Source of the DNA: Litsea cubeba
Lineage: Eukaryota; Streptophyta; Magnoliopsida; Laurales; Lauraceae
Length of the DNA: 64,000 nt
Assembly (NCBI GenBank): GCA_012931725.1
Contig: CM022947.1
Coordinates: 26,726,246-26,790,245 of the forward strand
Direction: 5' to 3'
The notes under the pieces are model-generated. The model searched no databases, had not been told where the DNA came from, and worked only from the letters and a program-made list of their open reading frames with translations. The position numbers and the translations under genes are program-made. This document shows, piece by piece, positions 44,601 to 55,637 of this stretch. The stretch's first letter is position 1, and every line of letters starts with the position of its first letter.

Positions 44601-45900
44601 ATTTACCTCGTCGTTTTGATGATTCGGAGGAGGTTCATTGTTCGCCTGATTTTGGAAGGCGAGGAGAAGGTTTTCCATCAGAGTTTCAATCCTCTGCTGG
44701 CCCTGTTCCAACTGCTGGATGCGGGTGATCGCATCTTCTGGAGGTGGATTGCGGGGTGGTGGCTCAGAATTTGTAGCCAAGACATTCATCCTTCGTGATT
44801 CGAATGAAGAAACTGTCCTGGTGACTGAGCTGGGGCTCATTCTTTTTGAAAAAGAGCTTGACGAAGGATCACTCTGCTGTCCTTTACTTGAAGGAGCAAG
44901 GGATTCTTCTGAATGTCTTCTTGTCCTTGAGACGCTGCGGGTCATCGGACGTCGGACATGGATTTTTGTTGTTGATTTTTGGCGCCTTCTGGTTTTTTCC
45001 AACCATATGGACGACAGCAACTTGGTTGGGTCTTTCTTTTTCGACCCATTTGGGAGAGACTTGGAGTGTAGGAGGTTGGGTCCTTTGCTTCTCTAGTCTT
45101 TTTTGCCGGTATGATGCGCGGCGGCGTATGCGACGGGCAATTTGAGCTTCGGTCAGCTCTGGCTGGGCTTTGACGATGAAGGATGTGCTCCCTCGGGCGC
45201 AGCAGCCGAGCCTATCTTCTTTGCAGCTGGGCAAGGACAGGATGCGAACCCTGTCCTTCGCCTGTTGCAGCGAAGCTTTGAATTTTTGGAGTTCGGCCCC
45301 TGTAGAGATGAAGGGTCGAACTGCAGGTTTGTAGGCCTTAGCAGGTGCTTGTAGAGGCCTTGTGATGCATGACTTGATTTTGGGCTTGTAGGAACAAGCC
45401 GGCTCATGCTGGGATGACTTAGAAGTCAGGTTGGAGATGGGTTTCTCCTCTTTCATGTAGGCAAGAGGGTAGAACTGGTTCTCCTTGAGTGGGGCCAGGA
45501 ATGCTGGCTTAATGGATGTTTGGGACCTTCTTTGCTTTGGTGAAGGTCTTGGGGACCAAGTCTTGGGATAGACCTGGTTGTTTGCAGGTCGAGGCTTCGT
45601 GGGGCTGCCACGGGCTTCAGGCCTGCTGGTGCTCGCCTTTGGTGTCACGGTAGTGACACGTTGAGAGGCGAGTTTCTGCTTCTTGGAAGGAGCAGTTTGT
45701 TCCTTAGGAAGTGGGAATGGTCCCAGCGTCCCAAAGACAATAGTCCGGGGAGTCAAGGTCGACCCGGAGTTCAGAGAATTGCCGAGGGAGTTGATGCTTC
45801 GGCAGCTGATGGGGCGCTTGTAGGTGCGCGTGGTTTGCTTCTGTTGAAGCATGAGTTGGTGCTTGTTTTCATCGAAAGTAATGGTTAATGAAGCTGCCAT
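41612..45900 (-). pseudogene. gag: Tat gag-protease, copy D
   Basis: The start is MAASLTITFDENK at 45900. The frame is open to about 44993, where a 1-base insertion shifts it; a 1-base deletion near 44270 restores it. A TGA at 43354-43356 replaces CGA of copy A. A 26-base deletion near 42478 and a 1-base deletion near 42405 again cancel. A TAG lies at 42166-42168. The protease (DPGSALNLIS at about 41690) is cut after KLSHTSV at 41612, where copia LTR sequence takes over; a reading frame runs 30 codons into that LTR. This copy keeps the 17 bases that A has lost. Confidence 0.9.
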
Positions 45901-45945
45901 TGTTAGTTTTCAAAAATTTCTGAAACAAGACCACATCCATTAGTA

Positions 45946-45950
45946 ATCAC
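45946..45950. repeat. Target site duplication of copia E, left
   Basis: ATCAC, identical to 52716-52720. The undisturbed site in copy A reads AGTAATCATAAG. Confidence 0.93.
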
Positions 45951-47167
45951 TGTTGGATACCGCGATCACTGAGAGGGGGGGGGGTGAATCAGTGATTTCT
46001 AAAAACAGGTCCAATTCAACAACAAAACAAGTCAAACCACACAATGACACCAGATTTAACGTGGTTCACCGAAAGGCTACGTCCACGGTTCAAAGACTGT
46101 CCGAACACCAATCCGGGACAGATCTGAATCTTATTTAGTCGCACCAACGACAAAGAGCACCAACCCTTAGTTTCAGATAGCACCAACTATCTAGGAAGCA
46201 CCTACTCCCTTTAGTTTCAGATAGCACCAACTATCTAGGAAGCACCTACTCCCTTTAGTTTCAGATAGCACCAACTATCTAGGAAGCACCGACTCCCCTT
46301 ACAATTTATCTGCACCCACAGATAGGATCACCAAACCCCTAACACCAAGCACCAACTTGATGTAAGAACAGAATAGAAGATTAATTCTGTCTACAGCCCT
46401 TCCCCTCTACAATTCTCTCTCTCTCAATCCCTTACAAATTGAAATTAAAGCATAAACAGAGAGACACTTAACTCATGGACGAATCACCATCTTCTAGAGC
46501 ATAATCCCGTCCATAATTGCTGTAGAAAGATGTAGCACAACAGCACACAGCAACAGACACCAGCAGCTTCTTCTTTCTCTCAAGAACTCTCTAAAACTCT
46601 TCTCTATTCTTCTCTTTCTGGTGGTGTTTATGAACGACCCAAGCATGCCTTTATATAGGTTTTAATAACCCTTAATTGTATTCAAAACGGGCTACAATTC
46701 GTTTAGAAAGAGTCCCAAACGAAATAGATAACTGTGCTGAATTTTCGTGCAAAACTTCTAATTCTGCGCAACTCTGGTTCCCGTGCTCGGTCGACATCCT
46801 TGCTTGCTCGGTCGACATCATACACTGACTGGAAAAATAGACAATTTCGAGCTCGGTCGACATCCTGAGGGCTCGGTCGACCGAAGACACACTGTGTCAC
46901 GAAAATAACTGAGAGGTGCCTTTTTGCAGGTTTCTTCTTGCTCGGTCGACCGCATGAAGAGCCCGGTCGACCGCGTGCTCTGCATCAGGAATTCTTAATT
47001 CCTGACTGTTTCAATTCTGTTTCTTCTTTTCAGCTCTATCAATACCAGCTTATTAACATCATGTTTGTGACAATGTGTTGACAAGAATTCCAACTCAAAT
47101 CAATACTTGAGATGCTAACTTCTTCAAATTCTTCAAAAGACTTCTCAAGTCATCTCAAATTCCAACA
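45951..47167 (-). repeat. 3' LTR of copia E
   Basis: The plus strand runs TGTTGGATACCGCGATC to TCCAACA. A 45-base unit with AGATAGCACCAACTATCTAGG occurs three times at about 46165-46300. GGTCGAC motifs cluster at 46798-46975. A run of 10 G at about 45975 is 8 in the other LTR. Confidence 0.95.
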
Positions 47168-47181
47168 ATCTCCCCCTTTGG
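47168..47181 (-). promoter_or_regulatory. Polypurine tract of copia E
   Basis: Minus strand CCAAAGGGGGAGAT, directly before the 3' LTR. Similar tracts recur at about 47227, 47283 and 47352. Confidence 0.88.
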
Positions 47182-47374
47182 AATTGTTGGCAACACTATT
47201 GGAACTTCAACACTTTCAACTCAACAATCTCCCCCTAGCTTTCATAGCATAACATCTCTCCTTGCTACCATAGCATAACATCTCTCCCCCTTTGACAACA
47301 AGTCCAAAGGGACCAAACCGAGGAGCGAATAGGATATTCAATGAATGCATTGCTCCCCCTTTCAAGCACAACTC

Positions 47375-50300
47375 CTACGGTTTAGGAGAGTGAGTAACTC
47401 CTAACTTTTTCCGGAGATACTCGAAGACTTCCTTTGGCAGAGGTTTCGTGAAAATCATCTCAAATTCTTTCGTCATTTCTTCAGCAAAATTCCTGCACAT
47501 CTCCTCATCATTGCCACCAAAGATTATGTCATCAACATAAACAATGACAACCAGCTGTTTGCTTAACTCAGTTTTGACATATAGATTGCTATCAACAAGT
47601 CCTTTTCCAAAACCGATCTTGCGGAGATAGAGATCCAGCCTTGCATACCATGCCCTTGGCGCTTGTTTCAGCCCATAAAGAGCCTTTTTCAACTTGCACA
47701 CTAGATCTGAATTTTTTCTGATGAGAAAACCATCAGGTTGCTCAATGTAGACCTCCTCTTCAAGTAAACCATTCAAGAAAGCTGACTTTACGTCCATCTG
47801 AAATACCTTGAAGGTTTTGTATGCTGCCAATGCAAGAAACATACGAATAGCTTCCAGACGAGCCACCGGTGCAAAGGTCTCTTCAAAATCTATGCCTTCA
47901 ACTTGAGCATAGCCTTTACAAACCAACCTTGCTTTGTTTCTAATGACTTGACCATCTTCATTCAGCTTATTCCGAAAGACCCATTTAGTACCAATAACAT
48001 TCTTATCAGTAGGTCTAGGAACAAGTTCCCATGTGGAGTTCTTCTCAATTTGCTCCAACTCCTCATGCATAGCTTTCAACCAACTATCATCGAGACTGGC
48101 TTCAGCCACAGTCTTGGGTTCAATGGTGGACACAAGTGAGTAATTGCTAACTACACTTTGTCTAGTTTGAACGCCTGCCTTAGGATCTCCAATGATTTGA
48201 TCCTTAGGGTGTTGCTCTACCCAAGTGCTGTGCTTCTTAGGTGAAGTATCTTCTGAGTCATCCTTTGATTTCTCAGAATCATTAGATTCAGCCATCTCAT
48301 CATCAATCTCACTCGAGTCCTCATAAACTGGACTGTCATTATGAGTTGCATTCTTTGGTTGATGGTTTTCATCAATTCTCACATCAGCACTTTCTATGAT
48401 TTTTCTGGTTCTTTTGTTAAGACACCTATATGCCTTGCTAGTAGAGGAGTAACCCAGAAATATACCTTCGTCAGCTCTTTCTTCAAATTTGCCCGGATTT
48501 TGTTCGAGCCGCTTGATGTAACACTTGCTGCCGAAGACTTTGAAGTGCTTGACTGTTGCTTTTCTTCCAAACCATAGCTCATAGGGAGTTTTGACTTCAT
48601 GTGGCCTGATCAAGCATCGGTTTTGAATGTATACAGCCGTATGAATTGCCTCTTTCCAATACTTGTCAGCCATCTTGCTTTCACTTAGCATCGTACGAGC
48701 CATCTCTTGTACGGTGCGATTCTTCCGTTCCACAACTCCATTTTGCTGTGGAGTTCTAGGGGCTGAGTACTGTCTTTGAATGCCATGATGTTCACAATAT
48801 TTAGTGAACTCTTCAGATGTGAACTCGCCTCCACGATCAGACCTTAAGATCTTGATACGTTTTTCCAATTGATTTTCAACCTGTGCTTTAAACACTTTAA
48901 AACGATCAAGTGCTTGATGCTTATGCTTAAGAAACAATACCCATGTCATACGAGTATAATCATCAATGCATAACATGAAATACTTATCTCCATTGGTGCT
49001 TTGAGTTCGCATCGGTCCACAGAGATCAGTGTGCACTAGCTCAAGAGGTTTCTTGGAATGATGCTCCTTTGACTTGAACATCACCCTCGTTTGCTTTCCC
49101 TTTTGGCAAGAGTCGCAAATGGGATTGGAAGGCTTTTCAACTTTAGACATGCCTCTCACAGCCTTTGAATTGCAAATCTTTGACATGTTGTCAAAGCTTA
49201 GATGCCCAAGGCGTTTGTGCCACAACCAACTTTCCTCTGTCCGACTCATCAAGCAGGTCTTTTCAGCTCCATCTGACAATGTATAGAGATTTCCAGCAGT
49301 TCTTGATCCAGTTGCCACTGTTTTCCCGTTGCTACTCTTCTTGATGGCAAACCCATTCTTTGTGAAGATAACTTCATGACCCTTGTCACAGATCTGGCTC
49401 ACACTAAGCAGGTTGTGTCTCAATCCAGACACATATAAGACTTCTTCAGATCTGATCTTGTTTGCCATAAGCTGAATAACACCTTTTCCGCAGATTTTGG
49501 CACCATCATTGTTGCCAAACTTCACTGAACCGCCTTCATAGTGCTGTAATTTGATGAATTTCTCTTTATCACCAGTCATATGGCTTGAACAACCACTATC
49601 AAGGACCCATGGTGCTGCCTTCTTTTGTGCATTGAATGCCGTTTGCACAATGAGAGATTCTTTGGGATTACCTTCCCTTTTCTTTGCCCTCCATGCCTTA
49701 ACTAACTTGGGTTTCTTTTCAACCTGAAATTGGTTAGCAATAGGCAACCTACAATCCCTAGCCAAGTGTCCATAATTATGACATATATAGCACTCAATTT
49801 TGTGGCTGTTTAGGATTGAAAAAGGGTTCCTAGTCACAAATGGGCTGTTTCTTACATAGAATTTGCAATCAGCTCTTTTATGTCCAAACATATTACAATG
49901 AAAGCAATAACCATAGAATTTGTATCTTCTTTGTGGCTGGTTAGTCTTCATTACCTTTCTAACAGGAATGGACTCCTTTCTAGGTTGAGTGGGCTTCATG
50001 GAGTTAGAGGGTGCAGTGACTTGCTTCACAAACTTTTTCTTTTCAGGAGGTGCAATCTTAGAGGATTCTCCTTTCTCAAATCCTAGACCAAATCTGAAGT
50101 GGGCTGGTCTTTGAACTTTCAGTAGTTCATTGAGTTTCATAGTCCCTTCAATCGCTTGGAGCGCTTTGAGTTTTTTGCTATTCTCCAAATTTTCAGCCTT
50201 TGCTCTAGCGATCTCAGTTTCAAGTTTCATAGCCTCTTCCTTTTTGATACTTATTTGGTTTTCAAGGACTTCTACCATTCTTTTATATTCTTCTACTTGA

Positions 50301-51445
50301 GTTTTCAAAGCAATAATGGAACTTTCAGATTCATGGAGAAGTTTCAGATTTTTCTTACTTGTTTTGCGTTCCTTGCTAAGTTCCTCAAGTGCGGCTATGA
50401 GTTCCTCTTCAAGATTGACTTCAGCCTCCTCATCCTCTTCCGGATCTAGCTCTTCTTCTTCTTCAACAGTGACCATGAAGAGAGCTTCGGTTGATTCATC
50501 ATCGTCTGAAGTTTCAGACGTGCTGTCATCTTGTTGACATAGAAAGTTTTTGGCTTTGCCCCTTTTTCTGAAATTTCTATTTCCTTTACTCTTTTCAGCA
50601 TAAGAGTCATTATCATTGTCTTCTTTTAGGGGACACTTCGCAGCAAAGTGACCAATACCTCCACAATTGAAGCATTTAAAGGGTAGCTTCCCTTTGTACT
50701 TGCCAATGCTTCCTTTCTTCAACTTTCTAACAAATTGAGCCTCAAGCTCATCATCATCAGAATCAACATCATGACCAGCAGTCTCTTTTGCCTTTTTCTG
50801 AACTTTGAAGGCCGCTTCTTTATCGGATGAAGACGTCTTTCCTATGCGCATCTCATAGGCAGTTAGAGAACCATGTAATTCATCCATGGAAAATGCATTC
50901 AGATCTTTGGCTTCTTCAATGGCTGAGACTTTTGAATCAAACCGGGGAAGAAGAGATCTTAGAACCTTTTTGACGATGACCGGCTCTTTAATCTCCTCCC
51001 CTAGTCCACGAATGTCATTCGTGACTTCATTCACTCGTTGCAAATATGAGTCAACATTCTCGCTTTCCTCCATGCGAAGAGATTCAAATTGAGAGCGATG
51101 AGTTTGCAATTTGGCTTCTTTAATCTTCTCATCACCTTCATGTATGCTTTGCAACTTGTCCCAAATTTCTTTGGCTGTTTTGCATGCAATTACTTTGACA
51201 AGTTCGCTGTCCACAAGGCCACTAAAGAGTGCATTCTGCGCCTTGGAGTCGTTGTCTGCCAACTTCTTCGATGCAGTATCATTGGGTACGTTGGCAGCAT
51301 TGTAACCGACTCTGACAGCCTCCCAAACATCATAGCCAAGAGATTTGATGAAGGCTTGCATCCTAATCTTCCAGAAAGAGTAATTAGAACCATCAAACAG
51401 AGGTGCTTTCATATTCCCTGTATTGACTGCCATGTGATTTGACAA
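47375..51445 (-). CDS. gag-pol: Copia Gag-Pol polyprotein of E, RNase H deleted
   Basis: 1356 codons without a stop. The start Met (MSNHMAVNTGNMKAPLFDG) lies about 40 bases after the primer site. In order: Gag N-domain, zinc knuckle CFNCGGIGHFAAKC (258-271), acidic and coiled-coil region, two more CCHC knuckles (514-527, 552-565), protease (WVLDSGCSSHM, Asp 616), GAG-pre-integrase, integrase (D807, D870, E906; DD35E spacing), RT (MDVKSAFLNG, YVDDIIFGG at 1303-1311). After KEFEM the frame jumps to IFTKPLPKEVFEYL. Element F has 789 more bases here (37650-38438), exactly 263 codons, encoding the end of RT and the RNase H. The protein could make particles and integrate, but could not finish reverse transcription alone. 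Confidence 0.95.
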   Translation of the reverse strand: MSNHMAVNTGNMKAPLFDGSNYSFWKIRMQAFIKSLGYDVWEAVRVGYNAANVPNDTASKKLADNDSKAQNALFSGLVDSELVKVIACKTAKEIWDKLQSIHEGDEKIKEAKLQTHRSQFESLRMEESENVDSYLQRVNEVTNDIRGLGEEIKEPVIVKKVLRSLLPRFDSKVSAIEEAKDLNAFSMDELHGSLTAYEMRIGKTSSSDKEAAFKVQKKAKETAGHDVDSDDDELEAQFVRKLKKGSIGKYKGKLPFKCFNCGGIGHFAAKCPLKEDNDNDSYAEKSKGNRNFRKRGKAKNFLCQQDDSTSETSDDDESTEALFMVTVEEEEELDPEEDEEAEVNLEEELIAALEELSKERKTSKKNLKLLHESESSIIALKTQVEEYKRMVEVLENQISIKKEEAMKLETEIARAKAENLENSKKLKALQAIEGTMKLNELLKVQRPAHFRFGLGFEKGESSKIAPPEKKKFVKQVTAPSNSMKPTQPRKESIPVRKVMKTNQPQRRYKFYGYCFHCNMFGHKRADCKFYVRNSPFVTRNPFSILNSHKIECYICHNYGHLARDCRLPIANQFQVEKKPKLVKAWRAKKREGNPKESLIVQTAFNAQKKAAPWVLDSGCSSHMTGDKEKFIKLQHYEGGSVKFGNNDGAKICGKGVIQLMANKIRSEEVLYVSGLRHNLLSVSQICDKGHEVIFTKNGFAIKKSSNGKTVATGSRTAGNLYTLSDGAEKTCLMSRTEESWLWHKRLGHLSFDNMSKICNSKAVRGMSKVEKPSNPICDSCQKGKQTRVMFKSKEHHSKKPLELVHTDLCGPMRTQSTNGDKYFMLCIDDYTRMTWVLFLKHKHQALDRFKVFKAQVENQLEKRIKILRSDRGGEFTSEEFTKYCEHHGIQRQYSAPRTPQQNGVVERKNRTVQEMARTMLSESKMADKYWKEAIHTAVYIQNRCLIRPHEVKTPYELWFGRKATVKHFKVFGSKCYIKRLEQNPGKFEERADEGIFLGYSSTSKAYRCLNKRTRKIIESADVRIDENHQPKNATHNDSPVYEDSSEIDDEMAESNDSEKSKDDSEDTSPKKHSTWVEQHPKDQIIGDPKAGVQTRQSVVSNYSLVSTIEPKTVAEASLDDSWLKAMHEELEQIEKNSTWELVPRPTDKNVIGTKWVFRNKLNEDGQVIRNKARLVCKGYAQVEGIDFEETFAPVARLEAIRMFLALAAYKTFKVFQMDVKSAFLNGLLEEEVYIEQPDGFLIRKNSDLVCKLKKALYGLKQAPRAWYARLDLYLRKIGFGKGLVDSNLYVKTELSKQLVVIVYVDDIIFGGNDEEMCRNFAEEMTKEFEMIFTKPLPKEVFEYLRKKLGVTHSPKP

Positions 51446-51485
51446 GAGATCACCCTTAGCGTATTAAACTGATCAAGGGAACCTC

Positions 51486-51497
51486 GCTCTGATACCA
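51486..51497 (-). promoter_or_regulatory. Primer binding site of copia E
   Basis: Minus strand TGGTATCAGAGC, the standard copia site for initiator tRNA-Met, two bases from the 5' LTR. Confidence 0.92.
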
Positions 51498-51499
51498 AT

Positions 51500-52715
51500 T
51501 GTTGGATACCGCGATCACTGAGAGGGGGGGGTGAATCAGTGATTTCTAAAAACAGGTCTAATTCAACAACAAAACAAGTCAAACCACACAATGACACCAG
51601 ATTTAACGTGGTTCACCGAAAGGCTACGTCCACGGTTCAAAGACTGTCCGAACACCAATCCGGGACAGATCTGAATCTTATTTAGTCGCACCAACGACAA
51701 AGAGCACCAACCCTTAGTTTCAGATAGCACCAACTATCTAGGAAGCACCTACTCCCTTTAGTTTCAGATAGCACCAACTATCTAGGAAGCACCTACTCCC
51801 TTTAGTTTCAGATAGCACCAACTATCTAGGAAGCACCGACTCCCCTTACAATTTATCTGCACCCACAGATAGGATCACCAAACCCCAAACACCAAGCACC
51901 AACTTGATGTAAGAACAGAATAGAAGATTAATTCTATCTACAGCCCTTCCCCTCTATAATTCTCTCTCTCTCAATCCCTTACAAATTGAAATTAAAGCAT
52001 AAACAGAGAGACACTTAACTCATGGACGAATCACCATCTTCTAGAGCATAATCCCGTCCATAATTGTTGTAGAAAGATGTAGCACAACAGCACACAGCAA
52101 CAGAGCACCAGCAGCTTCTTCTTTCTCTCAAGAACTCTCTAAAACTCTTCTCTATTCTTCTCTTTCTGGTGGTGTTTATGAACGACCCAAGCATGCCTTT
52201 ATATAGGTTTTAATAACCCTTAATTGTATTCAAAACGGGCTACAATTCGTTTAGAAAGAGTCCCAAACGAAATAGATAACTGTGCTGAATTTTCGTGCAA
52301 AACTTCTAATTCTGCGCAACTCTGGTTCCCGTGCTCGGTCGACATCCTTGCTTGCTCGGTCGACATCATACACTGACTGGAAAAATAGACAATTTCGAGC
52401 TCGGTCGACATCCTGAGGGCTCGGTCGACCGAAGACACACTGTGTCACGAAAATAACTGAGAGGTGCCTTTTTGCAGGTTTCTTCTTGCTCGGTCGACCG
52501 CATGAAGAGCCCGGTCGACCGCGTGCTCTGCATCAGGAATTCTTAATTCCTGACTGTTTCAATTCTGTTTCTTCTTTTCAGCTCTATCAATACCAGCTTA
52601 TTAACATCATGTTTGTGACAATGTGTTGACAAGAATTCCAACTCAAATCAATACTTGAGATGCTAACTTCTTCAAATTCTTCAAAAGACTTCTCAAGTCA
52701 TCTCAAATTCCAACA
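51500..52715 (-). repeat. 5' LTR of copia E
   Basis: The plus strand runs TGTTGGATACCGCGATC to TCCAACA, 1216 bases, nearly identical to 45951-47167 including the triplicated 45-base unit and the GGTCGAC cluster (52330-52525). Confidence 0.95.
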
Positions 52716-52720
52716 ATCAC
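52716..52720. repeat. Target site duplication of copia E, right
   Basis: ATCAC, matching 45946-45950. Confidence 0.93.
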
Positions 52721-54927
52721 AAGAATATAATGATCATAAATGGGAAGTTCTATGGTTTCGTCTTTTCAAGTTGCTAGAGGAAGATGACCCAAGCAACATG
52801 AAGAAGGCAAAACGCCATAGAGGGTACAATTGTTCTGATCGCAGGTATGGTAAGCCCAGAATGAGCATCCTAGTGACTGCTAGAAGCAATTGTGACCTTA
52901 AATTCGACTTATCGAGAAGCAGAGCTTGCTCGAGGTAAGAAGAATACAAAGTTGGAGTTACAGATGTGCCGGTCGCAATACAGTAGACCCTGAAAGGGCG
53001 TACTAGTACCGCTAGACACAAATGTTTTGAGACCGCATCTATGAGATGAGATTCTCTGTTTTGAAAGGTCAAGATTGGATTCATCAAAGAGAGCAGATGG
53101 TATTCCGATTTGAACATGGGCTCAGCGATTTCCGCGAGCGCCAGTGCTCAGAAAGAAAAGAACCATAATTTCTCGGATCTGAATCTATAAATGACGAGTT
53201 TTTTTTTTTGAAAGGCCAATATCGGGTTCATCAAAGAGAGCAAAAGGCACTCCAATCTGAACACGAGCTCAGCGATTTCCGCGAGCGCCAGTGCTCAGAA
53301 AGGAGAAGACCAAGATTTCTCCAATCTGAACCCAAAATGACGGAAGTTTTTTTTTTTTTTTTTGAAAAGTCAATATCGGGTTCATCAAAAAGAGCAAAAG
53401 GCACTCCAATCTGAACACGGGCTCAGCGATTTCCGCGAGCGCCAGTGCTCAGAAAGGAGAAGACCAAGATTTCTCCAATCTAAACCCAAAATGACGGAAG
53501 TTTTTTTTTTTTGAAGATTTTGAAGATTTTTTTTTTAAAAAAATCTTTTTTTTATTTATTTTTTATTTTTTATATTTTTTTAAGATTTTTTTTTTGAAAA
53601 TTTTTTTATTTTTTATTTTTTATTTTAAAATTTTAATTTTTTAAAAATTTTATTTTTTAAAAAAATTTATTTAAAAGACGAGAGAGTACACATAGGCCTC
53701 CTAACCTGGTCTTATGAAATCTTGATTGATAGAATTGCCCCCAGGTAAGGGTAGGATTACTTAATGAACCCGTTTGGAGGACCCTTGCCTAGAACAGTCA
53801 AGCTGTCTCCACACTCTGGACAAGGCTTTTCTTTGAATCAACCATGATCAAAGAACACAGTTGGTTTAACCTTAGTGGTCTATGTCTTTTTTTTTGTTTT
53901 ATATATATATATATATATTTTTTAATGAACTCATCGAAGAGAAACGATGGCCCAAAACCTTAGTCGAACAGGCTCAACATTTCTGCAAGCGCGATGAACA
54001 ATAGGAACGGGTCAAGGTTTCTCAATTTTGAATCCAAAATGAGAAATCTAAAAAAAAAATTTTATATATATATTTTTTTTATATATATATATTTTTTAGA
54101 TCTTTAATGAACTCATCGAAGAGAAACGATGGCCCAAAACCTTAGTCGAACAGGCTCAACATTTCTGCAAGCGCGATGAACGATAGGAACGGATCAAGGT
54201 TTCTCAATTTTGAATCCAAACTGAAAAAATCTGATTTTTTTTTTGTTTTTTTGTTTTTGAAAAGAGAAAGAGTGGAAATAAATTCAAAGAATTAGAAATT
54301 TCCAAACAAAAATCTCATCTCATATTTTTTTTAGATCTTTAATGAACTCATCGAAGAGAAACGATGGCCCAAAACCTTAGTCGAACAGGCTCAACATTTC
54401 TGCAAGCGCGATGAACGATAGGAACGGATCAAGGTTTCTCAATTTTGAATTCAAACTAAAAAATCTGATTTTTTTGTTTTTTTGTTTTTTGAAAAGAGAA
54501 TGAGTGGAAATAAATTCAAAGAATTAGAAATTTCCAAACGAAAAAATCTCATCTCATTTTTTTTTTTAGATCTTTAATGAACTCATCGAAGAGAAACGAT
54601 GGCCCAAAACCTTAGTCGAACAGGCTCAACATTTCTGCAAGCGCGATGAACGATAGGAACGGATCAAGGTTTCTCAATTTTGAATTCAAACTGAAAAATC
54701 TGATTTTTTTGTTTTTTTGTTTTTTTTTTTTGAAAAGAGAAAGAGTGGAAATAAATTCAAAGAATTAAAATTTTCCAAAAAATCTCATCTCATTTTTTTT
54801 AGATACGGAATCCAACATAGGCCACCAATTATAAAGTAGCCAAGGAATCGAGAAAAGAAATATAAGCATAGAGCAAAATATATGATATGCAAATATTTCA
54901 TTTCTAAGATCGTGTTCTCAAATAAAC
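52721..54927 (-). repeat. Leader of copy D with four long tandem units
   Basis: Units starting TCTTTAATGAACTCATCGAA or a close variant lie at about 53919, 54101, 54336 and 54571. The last three are exactly 235 bases apart. Each carries CGATGGCCCAAAACCTTAG, CAAGCGCGATGAACGATAGG and a T-rich tract. Shorter units with GCGATTTCCGCGAGCGCCA lie at 53100-53480. No gene is seen. The number of units differs from copies A and C. Confidence 0.85.
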
Positions 54928-54947
54928 GAGTCCCACCGGGTGTGCCA
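54928..54947 (-). promoter_or_regulatory. Primer binding site, copy D
   Basis: Minus strand TGGCACACCCGGTGGGACTC, identical to copy C, 3 bases from the LTR. Confidence 0.87.
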
Positions 54948-55613
54948 GCTTGATGGACCGCCCTCCTGCTCGGTTCTACCGAGGTCGGTGGACGTGGGAG
55001 TCCGTCGGGTCCGACCTTTTCGTAACCGGGGGGCAAGGGCGTGCATCAACATTTCTTTTTTTGTGTGGGTGTGCCAGATTTTCTATTTTACTTGGAATTG
55101 CAAGTGGTGATCCGGAGATCAACCTTCGCAAGTAAAAAGGAAATCAACTTCTTTCAAGTTTTCCATTGCACATATATTTAAGAAAAGAGACATTTTCTTG
55201 GTTTGCCGTGAAAGGCGATTTTTTTGGCATTTATAGCCGATTTTTGGCGTTTATAGCCGATTTTGGCGTTTATAGCCGATTTACAATCCTTATCAATAAT
55301 GAAAGACAAGATTTGTGATTTTTGTCTCTTTTGAGAAAATACAAACTACAATGAAAAGCAAGAAAAGGAGGATCTAACTTCTCAGGAGATTGTGCGGGAC
55401 CCGTTTAGATTGACGGTCGCAAACCATATGTGGGCTTTGCCATCATCCATGCAGATGAGAACAGAGGATGCTATTGATTCGCTTGACTTGGCTATAACCT
55501 CAGGTTTTTAGAGAACAAAGACCAAAAGAAGGTCCTATGTCCAATAAAAAGCCGAGTAGACGGGCTTGAAAAGCCATGTCTAAGCCATTGGCGGCAGAAG
55601 GAGAAGACAAGGA

Positions 55614-55637
55614 CCTTGGGGGGGGGGTACCCCCAAG
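55614..55637. promoter_or_regulatory. G-run/C-run inverted repeat in LTR D
   Basis: CCTTGG followed by further G, TAC, five C and AAGG. Here the G arm is the longer one, opposite to LTRs B and C when read on the plus strand, as expected for an inverted LTR. Confidence 0.7.

Larger units (their letters stand above)
45951..52715 (-). mobile_element. Complete copia element E, SIRE-like, recently inserted
   Basis: The 6765-base element is flanked by the 5-base duplication ATCAC. It has LTRs of 1217 and 1216 bases, a primer site, a polypurine tract and one open Gag-Pol frame. By eye the LTRs differ by about five substitutions and two indels, roughly half a percent, so it is the youngest insertion here. 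It lacks the 3' end of RT and the RNase H. Lineage judged SIRE-like from the long Gag, three zinc knuckles and YVDDIIFG; no envelope-like gene follows. Confidence 0.95.

Noticed and set aside
47375..51445. An envelope-like gene in copia E as in some SIRE elements
   Set aside because: Only about 200 noncoding bases separate the Gag-Pol stop from the 3' LTR.
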